From positions 1,674,001 to 1,738,000 of the forward strand of contig CM049993.1 of NCBI GenBank assembly GCA_016630955.3: DNA of 64,000 bases, in the 5' to 3' direction. Positions 57,502-64,000 of the stretch are shown in pieces. A program made the translations under genes and the position numbers. The notes under the pieces were generated by a model. The model was not told the origin of the DNA. It worked only from the letters and a program-made list of their open reading frames with translations, and made no database searches. Source of the stretch: Didymella arachidicola. Its lineage: Eukaryota; Ascomycota; Dothideomycetes; Pleosporales; Didymellaceae. Each line of letters starts with the position of its first letter. Position 1 is the first letter of the stretch.

Positions 57502-59208
57502 ATGGCGAGGAGAAACTCGAAGAGGCGGCAAATTGATGCTCCGGATGCCGAAGCTGCACCTAAGCCGCCTGCCACACCTGCCTACTCAAAGCGTCAGCGT
57601 ACATCTACACATCGGTTTGAAGCGGGAAGAAACCCAATTACGCCGCCAGCATCAGTGAGACGACCTTCATAGCAACCACAAGCTGCTAGTCAAGCTTCTA
57701 AGGCCGCCGAGGTCACCGAGCCGCCGCCGCAGTCGCCTTTGTTCGAAGAGGAGGTTGCGGGGCACGAGGATAGTCCTGAAGGCGAAGAGACTGAGCTATA
57801 CCCGGAGGAAGGTGATGATAATGTAGAGGCAGCTGTAGTTGATGACTCCGCTGTTGCTGCTGCGGAGGAGTCAGCTGGTGCGTTCTCGGAGGAGGAGCAC
57901 GAGGTAGTCGCCACTGTACGGTACCGTGCATCCTTTACAGACGTTGAGAAAGCTGCTATTGCTAGCGCTTCTTTTACTGCTCCAGACTCTAAGATAAACG
58001 AGCTGTTGATGCTGGACTTGTGGGACGATTGGGCGGACGACGTAGCGAAAAGTACTGAGCCTGAGCAGGTCAGAGTAGCCAGTCTTACTGCAGTTGTTTA
58101 CCCACAGAAGGCAAAGGTCATAGACCGACTTCCGCAGCGACTCCGACGCGGTAACTACGGCGACTTGGAGGCGTTAAAGGTGCTGGCAACATCAATCGAT
58201 CGAACTACTAGCGAGCGTCTCTGCGTCGATTTCAACCTCATACTTGCTAAAGAAGCAGCTGCGCCAGCCAGCCAGCCAGCCAGCCAACCGACAGCCAGTC
58301 AGCAGCCGGTGCCGCCTCGCTTATCGCAGCCGCGCGCTCGAACAGCTACAATCATACAAGAAGACGGCTTGCTTGGTGTCGTAGCCGCTGAGCAAATGGC
58401 TGCCGGACCTGCTCTCGTTATCAAAGACCAGTGGCGATGTGAGGATAGAGACTGTCGTAATTACCCGTACGTGTGTTGGCTGCCGCGTACTGGCCAGCCC
58501 GCTCGATGGAAGAGCTATTATCCTGTCAACGCGAATATCACCGCTATGTGGGCAAAGGCGATAACTGAGCGTCAGTGTACTGTTTCGGAGCCCAACGATC
58601 GCATCAAATCCGCGATAATGAGGGCGCGCGAGCGCTCTGAGGTGGAGCGAGTAAAGAGGCGGCAAGGCAACGTCCACAGTGGGTGCAGCAGCGGAGTAGT
58701 ACTGGATGAGGTGCGGGAGCTGCAGAAGTCAGTCTTGATGGCTCAATTGCAGCTGCTCAACGGCGGCACGGGCTTACAATCAGCCGGCCACAAAGCGTCA
58801 CAATGGGTGCCATTCGAGTATGAGTTTTGGGGCGAAATCGTCGCTCATACTATGAACTTCTTCGACTATTTCAAAGCCAAATGGACTGTCGCCAACGCCG
58901 AGGACGTTATTGATTACATCATTAAGACTGTTGTAAGAGACGCTCACATCGATATCAACATGCTGATGGACGATACCAGCGAGAATGGGGTGACTATGGT
59001 GATGTGGGTTGAGCACTTCGACCTAACACCTGGCATGTTACTTCAACTACGCCGCCACGCTTTGAAGTGGAGGAAAGAGTACAGCGGCCTTTCAGTTGAA
59101 GATCTTGAGAAGATCTACAGCGCAATTATTGCTACAAAGCGCGATAAAGCTAAGCGCAAAGAGGTAGTGTTAAGCAGTTCTCCAAGGGAGCCGCTAGTTG
59201 AGCTGTAA
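57502..59208 (+). CDS. Unrecognised accessory protein of a two-gene transposon
   Basis: The frame begins at Met 57502 (MARRNSKRRQIDAPD), meets one TAG at 57670, and is then open to 59208; an alternative start at 57739 gives 489 residues. Visible parts: a basic N-terminus, a highly acidic Glu/Asp-rich segment, a helical region (FTDVEKAAIASASF, LLMLDLWDDWADD), an ASQPASQP repeat from an (AGCC)n run, and a Cys motif (WRCEDRDCRNYPYVCW). It ends in helix-rich sequence (FEYEFWGEIVAHTMNFFDYF, KIYSAIIATKRDKAKRK). I recognise no family. It converges on an intact DDE_3 transposase gene 183 bp away, so I infer it is the second gene of that element, perhaps DNA-binding or a transposition cofactor. Not proven. 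Confidence 0.5.
58264..58286 (+). repeat. (AGCC)n microsatellite
   Basis: About five copies of the AGCC tetranucleotide inside the accessory gene code for the PASQPASQP run. A tetranucleotide repeat in a coding frame is prone to frameshift. Confidence 0.85.
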
Positions 59209-59391
59209 TGCAATCCCTCGACAAAAGTAGGTGGCGAACATCACCAATTCTCATCATCCCACGCCTACATCACTCCACCACAACAATTTATTAATGTCTC
59301 TAAGTTGCAGAAGTGCTAATCTATATGCAGGAGAGCTCTACATCTTTTTTTATAATTATTAAGTCGCTTTTGTAGGTTGCGCATTCGTTGT

Positions 59392-60405
59392 TCAGAAATC
59401 GTCGTCATCGTCAATCGTCTCGCCACGCACATCAACCCACCCCTCTGGCCGGTAACCACACATCCAGAACCAACTTCTGCAATCAATATTGCAACACACT
59501 CGCTCAACAGCAATCTCTAAAAAGTACGCAAAGTCATCAAACAGTGCAGCGTCATCTCCGTTCCTCCTTATCCAACTTTTCAGCTGCTTAAAGCTCTTCT
59601 CGATCGGGTTATAGTCAGGTGAGTATAGCGAGAGGTACTCCAATTGCACCCCAGCTGCGGCACAAAACTCACGAACGCGTGGCGATTGGTGAATTGACGC
59701 GTTATCAAGTACAATTACTGACCATCCAGGTGTCGTAAATGGTAGTACTTTGTACAGCAGAAAGTCCTCCATGATTGCTGAGGTAATGGAGCCTTGAAAT
59801 ATCGTATAGCTGAGGTACCCGTTGACAGTCATCGCAGGCAAAAGTGACCAGCGCTCACTCCTCCGCATGCTATACTCAAGCTGTACTGGCGTGTTTATAC
59901 GACTCCAGCCGTACTTGCGATCGCCAGTTCGCTCATTACAAGCACTTTCATCAATCGCAATAACCTGCTCCGCCTTGTAGTGGCTCATCCGAGCCCTGTA
60001 CACTCGACGGAGAGGCTCGCTCTGCTCCCTCGCTCGCTTTGTTGCAAGCTTTCGCGTGTACTGTAGCTTCTCCAAAGCTCGCCACACAGTAGATATAGAC
60101 GCCTCTATATCAAATTCATCATACAGAAAGTCTTGCATCTCTTCAAGATAAGCGTGCGGCCGCCCTTTGAGGTACTCCGCGAGGCTATCCAGCTGCTCTT
60201 GACGCAGAAGCGGAGGCCTGCCGAGCCTCACTGTCGCTGGGGCATAGCACTGTCCCCAGTACTCTAGGCTCAGTCGTAGTCTCCGTACAGTGTTGCGATG
60301 AACTCCAGTCGATTCCCAGACTTCAGTATCGTTTTTACCAGCTGCGATATGCTCCATAACGGATTGTTGAAGTGTGCGCAATAGTCGCTTCCCAGAGCCG
60401 CCCAT
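59392..60405 (-). CDS. DDE_3 (Tc1/mariner-like) transposase
   Basis: An uninterrupted 337-codon frame. An N-terminal helix-turn-helix (TEVWESTGVHRNTVRRL) is followed by a second one (LGRPPLLRQEQLDSLAEYL ... SISTVWRALEKL). Then comes the DDE core: VIAIDESACNERTGDRKYG (first Asp), WSVIVLDNASIHQSP (second) and YSPDYNPIEKSFKQLKSW (third acidic residue, Glu of NPIE). This is the IS630/Tc1/mariner superfamily form (DDE_3), unlike the pogo elements around it. The C-terminus is acidic (DDDDDF). All catalytic residues are present. It converges with the accessory gene at 57502-59208. Terminal repeats were not found by eye. Confidence 0.87.
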   Translation of the reverse strand: MGGSGKRLLRTLQQSVMEHIAAGKNDTEVWESTGVHRNTVRRLRLSLEYWGQCYAPATVRLGRPPLLRQEQLDSLAEYLKGRPHAYLEEMQDFLYDEFDIEASISTVWRALEKLQYTRKLATKRAREQSEPLRRVYRARMSHYKAEQVIAIDESACNERTGDRKYGWSRINTPVQLEYSMRRSERWSLLPAMTVNGYLSYTIFQGSITSAIMEDFLLYKVLPFTTPGWSVIVLDNASIHQSPRVREFCAAAGVQLEYLSLYSPDYNPIEKSFKQLKSWIRRNGDDAALFDDFAYFLEIAVERVCCNIDCRSWFWMCGYRPEGWVDVRGETIDDDDDF

Positions 60406-60539
60406 CGTGACGTTTACAGCAGCTACAACACCAAGAAATCAATCGTGAGAATCGCAATAGAGCTTCAAAAAAGCAGAAATTAATAATCAGAGGTCAAGGT
60501 AATGAACGCGCGCATTAATTTACTATATAATTTGGCCTA

Positions 60540-60608
60540 ACGTGTTTCCCCACCGAGCCGCCCACCCCCACCGAGTCGCCCGCCCTCACCAAAATCGCGA
60601 CTATTACA
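60540..60608. repeat. Left TIR of intact pogo element
   Basis: A 69-bp sequence matching 62319-62387 inverted, with no mismatch seen. Confidence 0.92.
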
Positions 60609-60620
60609 ACAACTATTACT

Positions 60621-62267
60621 ATGCCGCCACAACGCGACGCGCAATCGACCTATAACGAAGGTACACTATACCTTGCTATCCAGGCTACAAAAGCCGCTGA
60701 ACCCGACAGTACTAGGCACGCGTCTAGGGCCTTTGCTGTCCCCCGAACAACGCTAAGAGACCGACGCGCTGGAAAGCCTTCACGACGCGATACTGAGCCT
60801 AACTCGAAGAAGCTAAAAAAGCTAGAGGAGGATGTAATAGTCGCGCGTATACTTGACCTAGACGCACGAGGAATAGGCGCTACAAGGGCTATGGTGGAAG
60901 AAATGGCGAATGATCTCCTTGCTGCGCGCGGTGAAGGACCTGTTGGCAAGCACTGGGTAGACAGGTTCAGAACGCGTACCAAGGAAGTCAAGCTTCGACG
61001 CAGCCGTCCATACGATCGTCAGCGAGCCCTAAACGAAGACCCACGCGTTATAACGCCCTGGTTCGAGCTAGTAAGGACAACAAAGGAGAAGTACGGCATC
61101 CTTGCTGAAGACACACATAACTTTGATGAGTCTGGGTTCATGATGGGCATAATTAACGCTCAGATGGTCTTTACAGGCTCTGAGAAGCGAACCAATCCAA
61201 AGAAGATACAGCCAGGCAACCGTGACTGGGTCACAATCATCCAGGGCATCTGCGCTGCTGGCTGGGCTATCCCACCCTTCATTATCTTTGGTGGTAAGGT
61301 CCTTATATCAAGCTGGTACCCAGGCCTGCCTCGCGACTGGGTAATTGAGACTAGCTCTAACGGCTGGACAACAAATGAGCTTGGTCTAAAGTGGCTGAAG
61401 CACTTTGACGCGCATACAAAGGAGCGTACTGTGGGTGTGTACCGTCTACTAATTGTGGACGGCCATGAGAGCCACAGCTCTGCTGCATTTCACCAATATT
61501 GCGCAGAACACAAGATTATCACCCTGTGTATGCCCCCACACTCGTCGCACCTATTACAGCCGCTTGACGTGGGCTGTTTTGCCCCCTTGAAGCGGGCGTA
61601 CTACGCTGAGATCGACAGCTGGGCAAGGTACTCTGTCACTCAAGTTAAGAAAGAGACCTTTCTACCAGCCTTTCACATTGCTTTTAACAAGGCAATTACA
61701 AAGGAAAATATCCTAGCAAGCTTTAGAGGCGCTGGTTTAGTACCTCACGACCCAGAGCGGGTGTTATCAAAGCTTGATGTGGTGCTTCGTACACCAACAC
61801 CTCCACTACCAGAGGACACCCCTTGGGAGTCCAAAACGCCAGCCACAATAAAAGAGATGGAGGCGCAGTCTACGCTAGTTCGTGAGCGCATACAAAGGCA
61901 CAGAGAGTCTCCTATCTCTCCTCTTCTGCAAGCAGTTGACTCGCTCACAAAAGGCATGGCTGTAATAGGCCACAATTCACTATTACAAGCTAGGGAACTG
62001 GCAGGGCTTCGGAAGTCAATTGACGCCTTAACAGAGCAGCGCAGTCGCAAGAGAAAGTATATTCGGACAGAGGAGAGTCTTACAGTGGGTGACGTACAGG
62101 ATTTGATAGCTGAGAAGGACGGTGGCGGCCAGGAGGCAGCAGAACCGCCAGCGAAGAGGGTGCGCAAAGAGAGGCACTGCGGGCGTTGTGGCAAGACTGG
62201 CCACAACGCGCGCACCTGCACTGCAGAAATAGTAGATTCAGTCGATAGCGACGCTTCTAAGGATTAA
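60621..62267 (+). CDS. Pogo/Fot-type DDE_1 transposase with zinc knuckle, intact
   Basis: A 548-codon frame begins 12 bp inside the left TIR boundary. The psq-like HTH (TRHASRAFAVPRTTLRDRRAG) and CENP-B-type HTH (GKHWVDRFRTRTKEVKLRR) bind the ends. The DDE core has HNFDESGFMMGI, LLIVDGHESH and HSSHLLQPLDVGCF. The C-terminal part has a coiled region and a CCHC zinc knuckle, CGRCGKTGHNARTC, near residue 530. All catalytic acids are present and no stop or frameshift occurs. It differs strongly from the transposases of elements 1 and 2, but is related to the dead copy at 62400-63822. Confidence 0.92.
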   Translation: MPPQRDAQSTYNEGTLYLAIQATKAAEPDSTRHASRAFAVPRTTLRDRRAGKPSRRDTEPNSKKLKKLEEDVIVARILDLDARGIGATRAMVEEMANDLLAARGEGPVGKHWVDRFRTRTKEVKLRRSRPYDRQRALNEDPRVITPWFELVRTTKEKYGILAEDTHNFDESGFMMGIINAQMVFTGSEKRTNPKKIQPGNRDWVTIIQGICAAGWAIPPFIIFGGKVLISSWYPGLPRDWVIETSSNGWTTNELGLKWLKHFDAHTKERTVGVYRLLIVDGHESHSSAAFHQYCAEHKIITLCMPPHSSHLLQPLDVGCFAPLKRAYYAEIDSWARYSVTQVKKETFLPAFHIAFNKAITKENILASFRGAGLVPHDPERVLSKLDVVLRTPTPPLPEDTPWESKTPATIKEMEAQSTLVRERIQRHRESPISPLLQAVDSLTKGMAVIGHNSLLQARELAGLRKSIDALTEQRSRKRKYIRTEESLTVGDVQDLIAEKDGGGQEAAEPPAKRVRKERHCGRCGKTGHNARTCTAEIVDSVDSDASKD

Positions 62268-62318
62268 TTTGAGATTGATACTGTATTTATGCAGCGTTGT
62301 GGTCGAGCGTAATAATCG

Positions 62319-62387
62319 TGTAATAGTCGCGATTTTGGTGAGGGCGGGCGACTCGGTGGGGGTGGGCGGCTCGGTGGGGAAACACGT
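62319..62387. repeat. Right TIR of intact pogo element
   Basis: The inverted copy of 60540-60608, followed by the TA target duplication. Confidence 0.92.
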
Positions 62388-62399
62388 TATAGGTGATGC

Positions 62400-63822
62400 G
62401 TTGGGGAATTCGATTACCCCACCACAATCACGTGTGCACAAGGTATTTCGGAAAGCATTATATGCGATAGAATCGCTCCCCCCTTTGCGTAGTGCTCAAG
62501 CGCGCTTAGAACAGAGCTAGGTGAGCTGCCCTGCTCTCTCTTATAGTTGTTTTGAATTAGAGTTAATTACGACTTAAATTCTAGGGTGTTGCTTAGGGTT
62601 TGCGACTGCCAAAGCGGGCTGTTTTGGGGGAGTAGTGGCGATAGGGTGCGCAGCTTCACATTCAGAGCCGATATGACGCGATCTGGGGCAAACGGAGCCA
62701 ATCCGGCCCCTCGGAACCCTCCTTAAATGTTGCTAGAGGTTATAGCTTTGTTATAAGCCGCTATAAAGCATAGGAGGAACTCCTGCTTTGTAATGTAGTT
62801 AATCTAGTTGCGCATAAGCTAATTAACCTCGTCCCTATACACCTTCTTCAGAGGGCCAAATAAGCCACATTAAGTGGCTATAGGAGGTGCGATGAGTGTA
62901 GAGGCATGCATAGACCTATAATATTGTGATCCTTGCAGTATTCCTTGAATTCCTTAGAGTTGTGGCTCTCGTGGCCGTCGATAACCAGCAGTCGGTAGGT
63001 ACCAACAGTACGCGTCTTTGTATGCCTGTTAAAGTGCTTCAACCAGTTAAAACTAAGCTTATTAGTAGTCTAGCCGTTCTTAGAGACAGCAACAGTCCAA
63101 TCCTAGGGCAGGTCATCGTCTTTGTACCAGTTAGACTGGTGGCAGCGGGCTTTGAAAATAATGTAGGGCGGGATTGCCTACCCTGTGGCATTGATGCCCT
63201 GGATGACCGTTACCTACTCGCGATTGCCTAGCTGGACTGCCTTTGCCCGTCTATGGTTCTCTGAAGCTGTGACAACTGCTCCAGAGCTTATCTGGCCCAT
63301 CATGAAGCCTGTCTCATCGAAGTTGTACGTGTCGTTGTCCTAGATGCCATACTTGGCTTTGATGTTGGCTACAAGGTTAAACCAGCCCTGTATGACCTCA
63401 GGATCTTCGCAGAGGGCTCTCTTGTAGTCGTACTTGCGATTGAAAACCACTTTGAGCTCCTCCTGACGCGAAACAAACGTGCTGGCCCAGTTTGAGCCAA
63501 CAGGGGCCAAACCGCGCTCTTTCCGCAGAGAATTGGCGATATCAGTCACATCTGCGAGCCGGGGGGGTCGTCCTTGCTTAGCTAGCTCAAGTATATGCGT
63601 AACAATCACCTGCTCCTCAGTATTGGTCAGATTCCGTGAGTTGGCCATAGTATCAACGCGTGAAGGTCGTCCAGCGCGTCTTGCGCGAAGTGTTGTTTCA
63701 GAGGTGCTGTAGATAGCTGCAGCGCGTCGTATAGAGAGTTTTGGGTCTTGTTTAAGAGCTTGGATTGCAAGCTGTATCTGACGTTCTTTTAACGCGTTGA
63801 ACTGTTGTTGTTGTAGAGGCAT
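62400..63822 (-). pseudogene. Pogo/Fot-type transposase riddled with TAG stops
   Basis: From 63822: SIRRAAAIYSTSETTLRARRAGRPS HTH region, VGSNWASTFVSRQEELK, YNFDETGFMMG, VTVIQG, LLVIDGHESH, HSSHLL, and farther on GGFRGAGLAPFAPDRVISAL. The frame is collinear with the intact element next to it. TAG codons occur at 63340, 63214, 63178, 63103, 63070 and 62878. At 63214, 63178 and 63070 the intact relative has Trp (RDW, GWAI, NGWTT), and at 62878 Gln (LLQPL), so the changes are TGG or CAG to TAG. A frameshift follows near 62850, with further stops. Weak similarity (SALEHYAKGG) persists to about 62430, next to the insertion point of the intact element. Confidence 0.8.
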
Positions 63823-63899
63823 TGGTAGAGGTTGGTGTTTTGGTAGGGTCTTGGCAAAACTGCGCCGTTCGCCCGTGTGCGCCGCTCGCCCGTGGAATG

Positions 63900-63922
63900 A
63901 TTTGATTTGATTTGATTTGATT
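63900..63922. repeat. (ATTTG)n microsatellite
   Basis: Four to five tandem ATTTG units beside a GC-rich stretch (63865-63895) that reads GCCGTTCGCCCGTG and GCCGCTCGCCCGTG. The latter may be the terminal repeat of the dead element. Confidence 0.8.
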
Positions 63923-64000
63923 GGGTCCTACACGGTTGCAGCCGCGAAATGCAGCTATGCCCGGATGGCAGGCTTGGCAGACAGCCGACGCGGTGCGGAC

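Larger units (their letters stand above)
60540..62387 (+). mobile_element. Intact pogo/Fot-like element, identical 69-bp TIRs
   Basis: The element starts ACGTGTTTCCCC at 60540 and ends with the exact inverse at 62387, with TA on both sides (60538-60539 and 62388-62389). Left TIR 60540-60608 and right TIR 62319-62387 appear identical over 69 bp. Each TIR holds a subrepeat (CACCGAGCCGCCCACCC / CACCGAGTCGCCCGCCC). With an intact transposase inside, it looks like a recent and possibly active insertion. Confidence 0.92.

Noticed and set aside
1..64000. CRISPR arrays, operons, rRNA or tRNA genes
   Set aside because: No regularly spaced repeats or rRNA sequence seen, the genome is eukaryotic, and I found no cloverleaf with intact A and B boxes by eye. 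A tRNAscan run would be needed to exclude single tRNAs.

Overview
The window is genomic DNA from a filamentous ascomycete (Pezizomycotina, most likely a Dothideomycete; the species cannot be fixed from the sequence). Evidence: genes with short introns (about 45-145 nt, GT...AG, CTAAC/CTGAC-type branch sites), HET-domain genes, a Clr2 silencing protein, a CYP504-type P450, PDR-type ABC transporter sequence, and Fot1/pogo transposons whose dead copy carries TAG nonsense codons of the kind left by repeat-induced point mutation (RIP).

Layout. 0.7-19.4 kb is mostly housekeeping and regulatory: a Tfc7/YNL108C-like histidine phosphatase (-), a FAR-17a/AIG1-like membrane protein (-), a bZIP factor (+), a thioredoxin-like protein (+), an intact HET-domain gene (+), then a divergent chromatin pair, clr2 (-) and a large SNF2/PHD remodelling ATPase (+), sharing a 373-bp spacer. 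19.9-26.0 kb holds three consecutive decayed accessory genes: a HET gene with three in-frame stops, a fungal rhodopsin-like (Pth11/SAT4-type) membrane gene, and a P450. After about 3 kb with nothing recognisable comes a three-exon gene with a triple Cys-rich zinc-binding repeat (29.1-30.3 kb). Then 6.6 kb without convincing genes, except a 79-bp palindromic MITE, leads to a broken PDR/ABCG transporter (37.0-41.5 kb).

42.2-51.7 kb is again active gene space: a 619-aa disordered regulatory-looking protein (-), a CYP504 phenylacetate-hydroxylase-like P450 (+) with clustered CCAAT boxes, a very GC-rich single-exon glycosyltransferase-like protein (+), and an F-box/LRR-like gene (-).

From 52.3 kb to the end is a transposon island. 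It contains two related pogo/Fot elements joined tail to tail (52311-57331), the first broken by an 840-bp insertion with hallmarks of target-primed reverse transcription. Next is a convergent pair, a DDE_3 (Tc1/mariner-like) transposase and an unrecognised 489-567-aa partner protein (57.5-60.4 kb). Then comes a structurally perfect 1848-bp pogo element with identical 69-bp terminal inverted repeats and an intact transposase (60540-62387), and last a relative full of TAG stops. The two-gene DDE_3 arrangement is the best candidate here for something not previously described.
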